From the NCBI GenBank assembly GCA_913055675.1, contig CAJXKY010000016.1, positions 1 through 45,899 of the forward strand: a stretch of DNA of 45,899 nt. Direction: 5' to 3'. This DNA is from an uncultured Halanaerobiales bacterium (lineage in GTDB: Bacteria; Bacillota; Halanaerobiia; Halanaerobiales; M55B127). How positions within the stretch are numbered: the first letter of the stretch is position 1; each line of letters starts with the position of its first letter. Shown here piece after piece: positions 33,833 through 42,189 of this stretch. Below the pieces are notes generated by a model. That model was not told the origin of the DNA. It did no database searches and worked only from the letters and a program-made list of their open reading frames with translations. A program made the translations under genes and the position numbers.

Positions 33833-34354
33833 TTATTCACTTTCTTCTGTATATTCAGCAGTATCTAATGTTCTATTTCCTAATTCACTATCTAACATGA
33901 AAATACCATGTCCAGAATCTCCAATTCTTTTCAATTTATTTACGATTTCATCAGCAGTAGCTTCTTCTTCAACTTGCTCATCAATAAACCATTTCAAGAA
34001 AGAAGCAGTTGCATGGTCTTTTTCTTCTAAAGCTAAATCATATAGATTATTAATTCTTTCGGTTACTGTGGTTTCATGATCATAAGCTTCTTCAAAGGCC
34101 TGTAATGGTGAGTCCCATTCAGCTTTAGGTTTTTCAATAGCCTCTAATTCTACTTTTCCACCACGTTCATTTATATAATCAAAGAATTTTTGAGCATGTA
34201 GTAATTCTTCTTGAGCCTGTACATGCATCCAGCTAGCAAAACCATTAAGATCTTCTGATTCAAAATATGCTTCCATAGCATAATATAGATACCCAGAAAA
34301 AATTTCAGCATTTATCTGTTCATTTAATTCTTCTTCAATTTTTTTCTTTAACAT
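33833..34354 (-). CDS. ftn: Ferritin
   Basis: The 173-residue protein is a bacterial non-haem ferritin that oxidises Fe(II) and stores iron as a mineral in a 24-subunit shell. The ferroxidase-site residues are visible: Glu in INAEIFSGYLYYAMEAYFE (about 17-35), ExxH in QAQEELLHAQ (about 48-57), and glutamates in FIDEQVEEEATADE (about 126-139). The helix pattern and length match the family. GGAGGG precedes the ATG. It has its own promoter and terminator, so it forms a single-gene unit; no Fur box is obvious near the promoter. Confidence 0.92.
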   Translation of the reverse strand: MLKKKIEEELNEQINAEIFSGYLYYAMEAYFESEDLNGFASWMHVQAQEELLHAQKFFDYINERGGKVELEAIEKPKAEWDSPLQAFEEAYDHETTVTERINNLYDLALEEKDHATASFLKWFIDEQVEEEATADEIVNKLKRIGDSGHGIFMLDSELGNRTLDTAEYTEESE

Positions 34355-34392
34355 ATTAATATCCCTCCATTTAATAGATTGTCCATATTTAA

Positions 34393-34421
34393 ATTATAAC
34401 TTAATTTGTTATTTATTGCAA
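34393..34421 (-). promoter_or_regulatory. Ferritin promoter
   Basis: TTGCAA (34421-34416), a 17-base spacer and TATAAT (34398-34393) lie just after the queT stop codon and about 40 bases before the ferritin start. Confidence 0.8.
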
Positions 34422-34424
34422 GAT

Positions 34425-34892
34425 TTACAAATCATTCTGATAGTCAGTATGTCTTCTTTTTAAGACCTGTATTAATGGATAACCTAAAAGTATTACTACT
34501 ATTGCTTCACTAACCGAAATTTGTACAACAGTTATCCAATATGGTATTTCAAAAAGTAAATGTAAGTAGATACTTATTAAAAACCCATTTAATACGATTG
34601 GACTAAGATATGCAAGGAAAGTGTCGCGGAAATAATAGGTACCATAAGCTGCTAATAAAGTAACTAAACTCCCCCCAATGATATCTACCAAACCTAAACC
34701 TCCAATAATATTTGACAATAAGACACCTATAAAGAGCGCAGGAATAGATTCGGGGTATAGAATAGGTAAAACTGTTAATGCTTCTGAAGCTCTAAATTGA
34801 AGGGGACCAAAACTAACTGGTGAAAGTGCATACGTGATAATGACATATAGGCCAGCAATTAAAGCTCCTCTAGTTAAATATTTTGTATTCAT
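34425..34892 (-). CDS. queT: QueT-family transporter (queuosine precursor uptake)
   Basis: The start is taken as ATG at 34892; an in-frame GTG lies three codons upstream. The 155-residue integral membrane protein has about five helices and the QueT signature ALSPVSFGPLQFRASEALTVLPIL (about 20-43). QueT proteins are ECF-type substrate-binding components thought to import queuosine precursors such as preQ1 or preQ0. No preQ1 riboswitch is visible upstream; the gene begins within 10 bases of the rnhB stop and is co-transcribed. queG, elsewhere in this window, performs the last step of the same pathway. Confidence 0.88.
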   Translation of the reverse strand: MNTKYLTRGALIAGLYVIITYALSPVSFGPLQFRASEALTVLPILYPESIPALFIGVLLSNIIGGLGLVDIIGGSLVTLLAAYGTYYFRDTFLAYLSPIVLNGFLISIYLHLLFEIPYWITVVQISVSEAIVVILLGYPLIQVLKRRHTDYQNDL

Positions 34893-34901
34893 TAAAATCA
34901 C

Positions 34902-35696
34902 TCACTTGTTTTTGTTTTTCTCAACTATTTTATACGAAAATCTATGATAAGGACAGGGACCAATCTCTTCAATTGCTTCAATATGTTCTTGAGTCCCATA
35001 TCCTTTATTACTTAAGAAATTATATCTGGGATAACTTTCATGTAATTCATCCATTATTTTATCTCTTGTAACTTTTGCAATTATCGAAGCAGCACTTATT
35101 GAGTTAACTTTTAAGTCCCCACTAACAATTGCTTTCTGCTCTATATTGAAATCAGGAATAGTCTGATTTCCATCTATTAACAAAAATTTGGGTAAAGTTT
35201 TTAAATTCTCAACCGCTCTTCTCATCGCTACAAATGTAGCTTGATAAATATTCAAACGATCAATAATGGTATTACTTACAATTCCTATCCCTACACCTAC
35301 TGCTTCCTCTTGAATTATATCAAATAGTCTTTCTCTTTCAGATTGACTTATTTTTTTTGAATCAGTCAAACCAAGTATAGGGTTTGTTTTGTCTAATATC
35401 ACAGCAGAAGATACTACGGGACCAGCCAAGGGACCGCGTCCAGCCTCATCAATACCAGCAATTAATTCATAACCTTTTTCTTCAAGTAAATTTATATGTT
35501 CATTTTGGCTATGCCACTGCTGTATTTTCTCTTTACGTTTAGTCTTTTGTCTTTTAATCTTTTTACAAATTTTTTGAACTCCCTTACGAGAGTCATTGGC
35601 AAGTTCTTCTATAATACCATTATCTATCTTTTCAATATCTTCAAACTCATTAATGAAATTATTAATTTCTTTGATGGTCATTTCATTAAAATTCAT
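34902..35696 (-). CDS. rnhB: Ribonuclease HII
   Basis: RNase HII removes ribonucleotides from DNA and RNA-DNA hybrids. I place the start at ATG 35696, 8 bases after GGGAG; the longer frame begins inside rbgA. The 264-residue protein has an N-terminal helical extension (about 1-75) and the catalytic core with IAGIDEAGRGPLAGPV (Asp and Glu of the active site, about 83-98), the DSKKIS motif and the later Asp in LLIDGNQ. It overlaps the end of rbgA by 11 bases and is followed by queT, so all three share one transcript. Confidence 0.92.
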   Translation of the reverse strand: MNFNEMTIKEINNFINEFEDIEKIDNGIIEELANDSRKGVQKICKKIKRQKTKRKEKIQQWHSQNEHINLLEEKGYELIAGIDEAGRGPLAGPVVSSAVILDKTNPILGLTDSKKISQSERERLFDIIQEEAVGVGIGIVSNTIIDRLNIYQATFVAMRRAVENLKTLPKFLLIDGNQTIPDFNIEQKAIVSGDLKVNSISAASIIAKVTRDKIMDELHESYPRYNFLSNKGYGTQEHIEAIEEIGPCPYHRFSYKIVEKNKNK

Positions 35697-36546
35697 AGTT
35701 AGCGCTCCCTGGTTTTTCAAGAGAAATTTTACCTAATTCCCCATCTCTATAATCATTAACTAATAATGTTGCTGCTCTATTTCGATCAACTTTACCTCCG
35801 GTCATTAAACAACCTCTTTTTCTTCCGATTTTAGGAAGTATATCATAAGGATGTTCATTTTCAAAAACATCAATCCCGTAATATTCAACAACTGCATCTA
35901 ATCTGTTTAATTTTTTTAAATACTTTAAAAGCTTATAGGCAGCATTCTCTGTATCAACCTTTTTTAAGTCAATAGCTCCCGTTAATACTAATTTATATGC
36001 AATATCTTCATCTTCAGCTTTGGGATACAAAATACCAGGCATGTCTAGAAGCTCAATATTTTCAGATACCTTTATCCACTGCTTTCCTCTTGTAACTCCT
36101 GGAGTATTACCAGTTCTAGCGGAGGATTTGCCTCCCAGTGCATTAATTAAAGCAGATTTTCCAACATTAGGAATTCCAATAATTATTGCTCTAACAGGTC
36201 TTTTATTAATTCCTTTTTCAATCCTTTTTTGATTAATTTCTTCCTGCTTTTCTTCCATTTTATTTTTTAGTCTATCAATCCCGGACTTTTTTACTGAGTT
36301 AACTTTTACACAGGAAGATTTTTTACTGATAATATTTTTCCATTGATCAGTAAATTTTTGTTCGGCTAAATCCTTTTTATTTAAAACAACAATCTTTTCT
36401 GTTTCCTTGATTATATCTTTTAATTCTTTATTATGACTGGAATAAGGAATTCTAGCATCTAAGACCTCAACAACTAGATCCACATTCTTCAAATTTTCTT
36501 TTAAAACTCTTTTTGCTTTGGCCATATGACCAGGAAATATATTCAT
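35686..36546 (-). CDS. rbgA: Ribosome biogenesis GTPase RbgA (YlqF)
   Basis: RbgA is needed for late assembly of the 50S subunit. The start is ATG at 36546, after AGGAG with 6-base spacing. The 286-residue protein begins FPGHMAKAKR and shows the circularly permuted GTPase order of this family: G4 NKKDL (about 57-61), then G1 GIPNVGKSALIN (about 123-134), G2/T in TPGVTRG, and G3 DMPG (about 168-171), followed by the C-terminal helical ANTAR-like RNA-binding region. It lies next to rplS and rnhB, its usual neighbours. Confidence 0.93.
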   Translation of the reverse strand: MNIFPGHMAKAKRVLKENLKNVDLVVEVLDARIPYSSHNKELKDIIKETEKIVVLNKKDLAEQKFTDQWKNIISKKSSCVKVNSVKKSGIDRLKNKMEEKQEEINQKRIEKGINKRPVRAIIIGIPNVGKSALINALGGKSSARTGNTPGVTRGKQWIKVSENIELLDMPGILYPKAEDEDIAYKLVLTGAIDLKKVDTENAAYKLLKYLKKLNRLDAVVEYYGIDVFENEHPYDILPKIGRKRGCLMTGGKVDRNRAATLLVNDYRDGELGKISLEKPGSANYEF

Positions 36547-36569
36547 AAAATTCACTCCTAAAATTAAAT

Positions 36570-36600
36570 AAAGGGTGCTGGATAAACCCCCTCACCCTTT
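36570..36600 (-). terminator. Terminator after rplS
   Basis: AAAGGGTG pairs with CACCCTTT around a 15-base loop. The tail on the minus strand is only partly T-rich (TATTTAATTTT), so it may be leaky, which would let rbgA-rnhB-queT be expressed. Confidence 0.65.
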
Positions 36601-36609
36601 AATAATTTA

Positions 36610-36963
36610 CTACTTTCTTTTTTCTTTTTTCTCTTTAATTCTTGCTTTTTTACCTTTTCTATCTCTTAAGTAATATAATTTAGCTCTTCTTACATCACCT
36701 TTGCGTAACACTTCAAATTTTTGTATTCTCGGGGAATGGACTGGAAATGTTCTTTCTACCCCAACTCCGTGGGAAAATTTCCTTACAGTAAAGGTTTCTG
36801 TAACCCCACTTCCTTTACGGGAAATAACAATACCTTCATACTGCTGTAGTCTTTCTTTTCCACCTTCTACAACTTTTACTTGTAAGCGGACTGTATCACC
36901 GGCTATAAATTCAGGGATATCGTCTCTCATGTTCTCTTTATTTATACTGTCGATAATATTCAT
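36610..36963 (-). CDS. rplS: Ribosomal protein L19
   Basis: The 117-residue protein is bL19, which sits at the interface between the ribosomal subunits. Recognisable segments are [37 protein letters not shown] and the very conserved [39 protein letters not shown] (about 73-111). Length is normal. AAGGAGGT precedes the ATG. It is in the classic rpsP-rimM-trmD-rplS cluster, here with a SPOUT methyltransferase between trmD and rplS. Confidence 0.96.
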   Translation of the reverse strand: MNIIDSINKENMRDDIPEFIAGDTVRLQVKVVEGGKERLQQYEGIVISRKGSGVTETFTVRKFSHGVGVERTFPVHSPRIQKFEVLRKGDVRRAKLYYLRDRKGKKARIKEKKEKRK

Positions 36964-37004
36964 CAGTCGACCTCCTTTCGTACTTTATATTAGATTAATA
37001 GTTT

Positions 37005-37562
37005 CTAGGACAGAAGCCTATCCATTATAATGGAGGCAGCGCTCCTGACCGAAAGATGATTATAATCTGTTTTACCTTTTATTGGTTCTAAAAGGTAATC
37101 AGATTTTTCAATAACTTCTTTTGTTAAACCCCATCCGGTTCCAAAAATTATAAGATAAGGATTGTTTGTATCATTTATTTCTTCTCTAAGATTATAAAAA
37201 GAAATAGTTTCAGCACTTTTCTGGGCACTAGTAGTGATAATTATAGGCTCTTTTCCGGTTGTAGCTTTTATTTCATCGACTGTGTCATCTAGAGTATCTT
37301 TAATATCCATAACCTTAAATGCTTCATGTCTTGTGCTATTATAATCCGCCCCAAAACCACTTGTCCAGTAATCACGCATCCTTTTAACTAAAGCCTGTTG
37401 AGACTTAAGTTGGTTAACTACATAATATTTATTTACGCCATAAGTCCTTGCTGCTCTAGAAATATCATGTAAATCATAATTAGTAACTGTTGTTGTTATT
37501 ATCTCACCATCTTTATTGTATACAGGATGGTGAACTAGTGCAATAAATACATTCTCATTCAT
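37005..37562 (-). CDS. SPOUT-type RNA methyltransferase next to trmD
   Basis: The 185-residue protein (ATG at 37562) belongs to the family of SAM-dependent RNA methyltransferases found between trmD and rplS in clostridia and relatives (the Methyltrn_RNA_4 family). Landmarks are [30 protein letters not shown] and the cofactor knot region [15 protein letters not shown]. Target RNA and nucleotide are unknown to me. Its start overlaps the end of trmD by 8 bases, so translation is coupled. It is not the TrmL/TrmH type: it lacks their NTGNIART block. Confidence 0.85.
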   Translation of the reverse strand: MNENVFIALVHHPVYNKDGEIITTTVTNYDLHDISRAARTYGVNKYYVVNQLKSQQALVKRMRDYWTSGFGADYNSTRHEAFKVMDIKDTLDDTVDEIKATTGKEPIIITTSAQKSAETISFYNLREEINDTNNPYLIIFGTGWGLTKEVIEKSDYLLEPIKGKTDYNHLSVRSAASIIMDRLLS

Positions 37563-38310
37563 TATCAATTACCCCTTCAATTTCCTCTTTAATTTCTCGC
37601 AGCAATTCCTTTTGTGTTTCAGATAACTCAGTTTTTTTAAGTAAATCCGGTCTCATCAAATATGTCCTTTTTAAGGCTTGTTTTTTTCTCCATTTAGCAA
37701 CCCGTTGGTGATCCCCGCTTAAAAGAACTTCGGGTACTTCCATTCCCTTAAATTCAAAAGGCCTTGTATAATGGGGATAATCTAAAATACCATTATAAAA
37801 GGAATCATTCTTTTTAGAATCATCATGGCCTAAAACTCCGGGAAGCATTCTGGATACCGCATCTACCATTACCATAGCGGGCAGTTCTCCACCTGTAAGG
37901 ACATAATCACCAATCGAAACTTCAAGATCCACAAAATTTTCTCTTATTCTCCCATCAACACCCTCATAATGACCGCAAATTAAGACTAAACGATCTTGAT
38001 TACTTAAATCTTTAACCATTTTTTGGTCCATTCTTTCACCACGGGGGGTTAATAAAACATTTGTAGTTTTTTCCTTAAAATCATCAGTTATATCTTCTAG
38101 AGCATAATAAATCGGATCCACTTTCAAAACCATACCTGCTCCACCACCGTACGGATAATCATCGGCAGTATTATGTTTATCTGTAGTATAATCTCTAATA
38201 TCAGTTAAATTTATATCTATAATACCATTATCACTGGCATTTTTAATTATACTGTCTGAAAAGGGGCCTTTAAACATTTCGGGAAATAATGTTAAAATGT
38301 CAAATCTCAT
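37555..38310 (-). CDS. trmD: tRNA (guanosine(37)-N1)-methyltransferase
   Basis: TrmD methylates G37 next to the anticodon and prevents frameshifting. The start is ATG at 38310 after AAGGGG. The 251-residue protein has [13 protein letters not shown] at the N-terminus, [10 protein letters not shown] (about 53-62), the cofactor loop [13 protein letters not shown] (about 108-120), and [15 protein letters not shown] (about 130-144), all diagnostic. It follows rimM by 17 bases and overlaps the SPOUT methyltransferase gene. Confidence 0.96.
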   Translation of the reverse strand: MRFDILTLFPEMFKGPFSDSIIKNASDNGIIDINLTDIRDYTTDKHNTADDYPYGGGAGMVLKVDPIYYALEDITDDFKEKTTNVLLTPRGERMDQKMVKDLSNQDRLVLICGHYEGVDGRIRENFVDLEVSIGDYVLTGGELPAMVMVDAVSRMLPGVLGHDDSKKNDSFYNGILDYPHYTRPFEFKGMEVPEVLLSGDHQRVAKWRKKQALKRTYLMRPDLLKKTELSETQKELLREIKEEIEGVIDNE

Positions 38311-38327
38311 ACTTTTCACCCCTTAAC

Positions 38328-38843
38328 TTATAGATCTAAGATTCCTTGGACTGGTTCTATATATATAACATCGTCTTCCAGGTCTATTTTTTTGATATAT
38401 TGCTTACTCATCGGAATCATATATTCCTTGCCGAAACCTTCTACAATTAAGATGTCGGTTCCCCCGGTATCAACAATATTGATAACTTGACCAAGTTCTT
38501 TTTCATTTGGTAAAATCACTGTTAAATCTATGAGTTCATCTACATAAAACTCATCTTCAGCTAAAGGTAATAGATCCTCTTGTTTGATTTTTACTATATA
38601 GTTACGATATTTCAACGCTTCACCTATATCATCAATACCTTCTAATTTAAAAATTACAAATTTTTTATGGAGCCAGATATCCTCAACAAATTTTTCAATT
38701 TGCTCGGCTTTATCAGGGCTTACCAAAATAACTTTATCAAGGAATTCAAATCTTCTTAAATCATCTGTAAGGGGATTAACCCTTAATTCTCCTTTATTAC
38801 CCTGGTTTTTAGTGATTTTTCCAACTGTTATTAATTCTTCCAT
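38328..38843 (-). CDS. rimM: 16S rRNA processing protein RimM
   Basis: RimM is a maturation factor for the 30S head that works with S19. The 171-residue protein has an N-terminal RimM beta barrel (about 1-80; TVGKITKNQGNKGELRVNPLTDD) and a C-terminal PRC barrel (about 95-170; EFYVDELIDLTV, GTDILIVEG, YMIPM). Length and neighbours (khpA upstream, trmD downstream) are typical. A GGAG motif precedes ATG. Confidence 0.93.
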   Translation of the reverse strand: MEELITVGKITKNQGNKGELRVNPLTDDLRRFEFLDKVILVSPDKAEQIEKFVEDIWLHKKFVIFKLEGIDDIGEALKYRNYIVKIKQEDLLPLAEDEFYVDELIDLTVILPNEKELGQVINIVDTGGTDILIVEGFGKEYMIPMSKQYIKKIDLEDDVIYIEPVQGILDL

Positions 38844-38860
38844 AATATTTACTCCATTTA

Positions 38861-39088
38861 CTATTTTATTTTAACCTCAACCTTTTTTCCTTCTTTTGTA
38901 GCAGAAGCTTTAACTACTTTGCGAATAGCACGTGCAATTCTGCCCTGTTTTCCTATCACTTTGCCCATATCATCTTCAGCAACTGATAGTTCAATAACAG
39001 TAGTATTGCCATCTTCTACTGTATTTGTTTTAACTTCTTCTGGTTGATCTACAATATTTCTTGCAATTACTTCAACTAATTCTTCCAC
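38861..39088 (-). CDS. khpA: KH-domain RNA-binding protein KhpA
   Basis: The 75-residue protein is a single type-II KH domain with the GxxG loop in VIGKQGRIARAIRKVVKA (about 43-60). KhpA binds RNA, often with KhpB/Jag, and influences cell division and small-RNA regulation in several Firmicutes. The start codon is GTG at 39088, supported by GGAGGT 9 bases upstream. It sits between rpsP and rimM, the usual place. Confidence 0.93.
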   Translation of the reverse strand: MEELVEVIARNIVDQPEEVKTNTVEDGNTTVIELSVAEDDMGKVIGKQGRIARAIRKVVKASATKEGKKVEVKIK

Positions 39089-39103
39089 AGGAGTAACCTC
39101 CTT

Positions 39104-39370
39104 TTACTTTTCTTGGTTTAAAAATTTCTGGTAAATACCTGATTTCTTTAACAAACTCTTCACTGTATTAGATGGTTTTGCACCATTGTTTAACCATTTA
39201 AGAGCTTTCTCTTCATCAATTTTATAAGTTTCAGGTTCAGTGGTAGGATCATAATATCCTAATTGTTCCACAAATTGTCCGATAGGAGCATTGCGTGAAT
39301 CAGAAACCACTAACCTATAAGAAGCGCTTCTTTTTTTACCCATTCTTTTAAGTCTAATTTTTACAGCCAT
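39104..39370 (-). CDS. rpsP: Ribosomal protein S16
   Basis: The 88-residue protein is bS16 of the 30S subunit, needed for assembly of the 5' domain. The N-terminal [22 protein letters not shown] block, [12 protein letters not shown] and [17 protein letters not shown] are conserved. AAGGAGGTG precedes ATG. It lies 45 bases after ffh and 15 before khpA, in one transcription unit starting at the ylxM promoter. Confidence 0.96.
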   Translation of the reverse strand: MAVKIRLKRMGKKRSASYRLVVSDSRNAPIGQFVEQLGYYDPTTEPETYKIDEEKALKWLNNGAKPSNTVKSLLKKSGIYQKFLNQEK

Positions 39371-39415
39371 TAAAACTTCACCTCCTTGAAATATTTAACA
39401 ATATTTGATCTATGA

Positions 39416-40759
39416 TTAAAATGGTAAATTCATATTACCCATTAATCCCTTGCCTTTACCTTTACTATTATTAAATTTCTTGATCATTTTTTTAGTTTCT
39501 CTATACTGTTTTAACAAACTATTGATTTCCTGAATACTTGTCCCACTGCCTTGGGCAATCCTTTTTCTACGACTACCGTTAATAACATTGGGATCATTTT
39601 TTTCTTCTTTAGTCATTGAATTTATGATAGCTTCAATATGATCAAGACGTTCTTCATCTACTTGGAGATTTTTAAGCTGCTTAGCTCCACTCATCCCTGG
39701 TATCATTCCCATAATTTCTTCCATGGGACCCATATTTCTTAACTGTTCAAGTTGATCTAAAAAATCATCGAAAGTAAATTGATTGTTTTTTAATCTCTCT
39801 TCTAATTTTTTAGCTTTTTCCTTATCTATGGATTTTTCTGCCTTTTCGATAAGGCTTAATACATCACCCATTCCAAGGATACGGTTTGACATTCGATCCG
39901 GATGAAATGGTTCAAAATCATCTAGTTTTTCACCTGTACCGATATATTTAATTGGTTTTCCAGTAACTGCTTTTACTGATAAAGCAGCACCACCACGAGC
40001 ATCACCATCTAACTTAGTTAAAACTACTCCATCTATACCGAGTTTTTCATTGAAGTTTTCAGAAACATTTACGGCATCCTGGCCAGTCATTGAGTCAACT
40101 ACTAGAAGAATTTCATCAGGATCCGTGTTTTCCTTTACTTCCTGAAGTTCATCCATCATATCTTCATCAATGTGTAAACGTCCAGCTGTATCTAAAATGA
40201 CAATATCATTACCGGCTGATTCGGCTTTACTTATCCCGGCTTTGATGATATCAACCGGATCTTTTTTGTCCCCCATTGAAAAGACCGGAACTTCAAGTCT
40301 TTCTCCCAATACTTGTAACTGTTTAATCGCTGCAGGTCTATAAATATCTCCAGCTACTAGTAAGGGGTTTTTACCTTCATTTTTAAATCTTTTTGCCAAT
40401 TTACCAGCAGTTGTGGTCTTACCAGAACCCTGTAAACCAACTAACATTATAAGGGTTGGAGGTTCAGAAGAAATTTCAATTTCACTTTGTTGACCACCCA
40501 TTAATTTGGTCAGTTCTTCATTAACTATTTTAACGACTTGCTGACCTGGAGTCAGACTGTCCATAACTTCCTGACCGACAGCTCTTTCTTTAATATTATT
40601 TATTAAGTTTTTAACAACCCTATAATTAACATCGGCTTCTAAAAGAGCAAGTTTTACCTCTCTTAAGGCATTATCAACATCTTTTTCATTTAACTTACCT
40701 TTACCACTTAATTTTTTTAATGTGTCCTGAAGTTTTTCAGCTAAACCGGAAAATATCAT
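39416..40759 (-). CDS. ffh: Signal recognition particle protein Ffh
   Basis: Ffh binds SRP RNA and signal peptides and delivers ribosomes to FtsY at the membrane. The 447-residue protein has an N domain (1-95), G domain (about 100-295; Walker A GLQGSGKTTT at 108-117, DTAGRLHIDEDMM, TKLDGDARGG) and methionine-rich M domain (about 325-447; NMGPMEEIMGMIPGM, RRKRIAQGSG for RNA binding), ending in GKGLMGNMNLPF. All expected parts are present. GGAGGT precedes ATG, and it follows ylxM closely, as usual. Confidence 0.97.
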   Translation of the reverse strand: MIFSGLAEKLQDTLKKLSGKGKLNEKDVDNALREVKLALLEADVNYRVVKNLINNIKERAVGQEVMDSLTPGQQVVKIVNEELTKLMGGQQSEIEISSEPPTLIMLVGLQGSGKTTTAGKLAKRFKNEGKNPLLVAGDIYRPAAIKQLQVLGERLEVPVFSMGDKKDPVDIIKAGISKAESAGNDIVILDTAGRLHIDEDMMDELQEVKENTDPDEILLVVDSMTGQDAVNVSENFNEKLGIDGVVLTKLDGDARGGAALSVKAVTGKPIKYIGTGEKLDDFEPFHPDRMSNRILGMGDVLSLIEKAEKSIDKEKAKKLEERLKNNQFTFDDFLDQLEQLRNMGPMEEIMGMIPGMSGAKQLKNLQVDEERLDHIEAIINSMTKEEKNDPNVINGSRRKRIAQGSGTSIQEINSLLKQYRETKKMIKKFNNSKGKGKGLMGNMNLPF

Positions 40760-40778
40760 CTAAAACTGTACCTCCATC

Positions 40779-41123
40779 TTAAATATTTTTGTTCATTTCT
40801 TTCAATTTATCTATAAGAAAGTTTCTAGCTTGTTCTTTAATATGATCATTATCTTTTACAAATTCAAGTAGTTCTTGAACGATTTTTATATTTTTTTTGT
40901 TGCGCGAAACCAAATTCAACTCTTTTTCATAAGATTTTAAAGTATCTTCAGCCCGATGTAAGTGATCATAAACTCCCTGGCGGCTAATGTCCAAGTTCTC
41001 GGCGATTTCACCTAATGACAGGTCCTGATAATAGTAGAGGTCTACTATTTTCTTCTGCTTATCTGTCAGCAGTTTACCGTAGTAATCAAACAGCAATCCT
41101 ATTTCAATTGTCCTATCCAGCAT
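40779..41123 (-). CDS. ylxM: YlxM-type helix-turn-helix protein, SRP-associated
   Basis: The start is ATG at 41123 after GGTGG; the longer GTG-led frame starts inside that site. The 114-residue protein has a sigma-70-region-4-like helix-turn-helix (about 18-65; TDKQKKIVDLYYYQDLSLGEIAENLDISRQGVYDHLHRAE). YlxM proteins are encoded next to ffh in Firmicutes; the family is a UPF0122 group thought to modulate the SRP pathway. It leads the ylxM-ffh-rpsP unit from a consensus promoter. Confidence 0.92.
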   Translation of the reverse strand: MLDRTIEIGLLFDYYGKLLTDKQKKIVDLYYYQDLSLGEIAENLDISRQGVYDHLHRAEDTLKSYEKELNLVSRNKKNIKIVQELLEFVKDNDHIKEQARNFLIDKLKEMNKNI

Positions 41124-41176
41124 TTTAACCACCAAGCTTGTTAAGTATTATTACTTTACACTTACTCACAAAGCAT

Positions 41177-41205
41177 AGTATAACTTATTAAAGAAAAGTT
41201 GTCAA
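41177..41205 (-). promoter_or_regulatory. Promoter of the ylxM-ffh-rpsP unit
   Basis: TTGACA (41205-41200), a 17-base spacer and TATACT (41182-41177) lie between ftsY and ylxM. There is no terminator between them, so read-through from smc-ftsY can add to this promoter. Confidence 0.88.
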
Positions 41206-41214
41206 GGGCTGTCT

Positions 41215-42171
41215 TTATGAGAATAAAGCATCCACAAATTTTTCAGGATTAAAGACTTGTAAATCATCTTCTTTTTCTCCTACCCCTATTAATTTGATAG
41301 GGATACCTAGTTCATCTTTTACAGCTACAACAACCCCACCTTTGGCTGTACCGTCCAATTTGGTTAAGGCTATTCCATCAATATTTACAGCTTCGTGGAA
41401 TAATTTAGCCTGAGAAATTGCATTCTGACCATTGGTAGCATCCAAGACTAACAAAATTTGTTTATGTGCTTCTTCCGCTTCTTTATATATAACTCTTTTA
41501 ACCTTTTTTAATTCTTCCATTAAATTTTTTTGAGTGTGTAAACGTCCAGCAGTATCAACTATTAAAACATCAGCTTCTTTAGACCTTGCAGATTGAATAG
41601 CATCATAGGCTACTGCTGCTGCATCAGAGCCTTCCTTTTGTGCAACTAACCTTACACCTAATTGATTAGTCCAAACTTCTAATTGGTCTATTGCAGCGGC
41701 TCTGAAAGTATCACAGGCTGCAATCATGACATCTTTACCCTGTTTTTTGAATTTACTGGCTATTTTAGCGATTGTAGTAGTTTTTCCTGAACCATTAACC
41801 CCTACTACCATTATTATATTAAGATCATCTTTTAGAGTAAGTCCTCCTTTTTCGTCCTGGAGAAAATCACTCAATTCATCCTTAAACACGTTATAGAATT
41901 CTTCTGTATCTTCTATATCTTCTTTTTCTACTTTTACTTTTAGGTCCTCAATCATCTTCATGGTGGTATGAACACCGATATCTGCTTGAATTAGTAATTC
42001 CTCTAATTCAGTAAAAAACTCTTCATCAAGTTCTTTTCCACCGGTAAACAAGTCATTTAACTTACCGAATATTCCCTTTTTTGTCTTACTCAAACCATCC
42101 TTGAGTTTCTGAAACATACCTTTGTCTTCATCTTCACTATTGTCAACATTTTTAAATATAGACATGATCAT
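41215..42171 (-). CDS. ftsY: SRP receptor FtsY
   Basis: FtsY is the membrane-associated GTPase receptor for SRP. The 318-residue protein has a short acidic N-terminal stretch (VDNSEDEDKGMF) instead of a long A domain, then the N domain (about 45-110) and the G domain (about 115-318; Walker A GVNGSGKTTT, DTAGRLHTQKNLM, TKLDGTAKGG, GVGEKEDDLQVF). The first ATG is 4 bases after GGAG; a second in-frame ATG two codons later has a wider spacing (10) and is equally possible. It follows smc by 18 bases. Confidence 0.95.
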   Translation of the reverse strand: MIMSIFKNVDNSEDEDKGMFQKLKDGLSKTKKGIFGKLNDLFTGGKELDEEFFTELEELLIQADIGVHTTMKMIEDLKVKVEKEDIEDTEEFYNVFKDELSDFLQDEKGGLTLKDDLNIIMVVGVNGSGKTTTIAKIASKFKKQGKDVMIAACDTFRAAAIDQLEVWTNQLGVRLVAQKEGSDAAAVAYDAIQSARSKEADVLIVDTAGRLHTQKNLMEELKKVKRVIYKEAEEAHKQILLVLDATNGQNAISQAKLFHEAVNIDGIALTKLDGTAKGGVVVAVKDELGIPIKLIGVGEKEDDLQVFNPEKFVDALFS

Positions 42172-42189
42172 TATTCTCCTTTTTATTAA

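Noticed and set aside
34355-34425. Fur box upstream of ferritin
   Set aside because: The promoter region is AT-rich but lacks a convincing GATAATGATAATCATTATC-type dyad.
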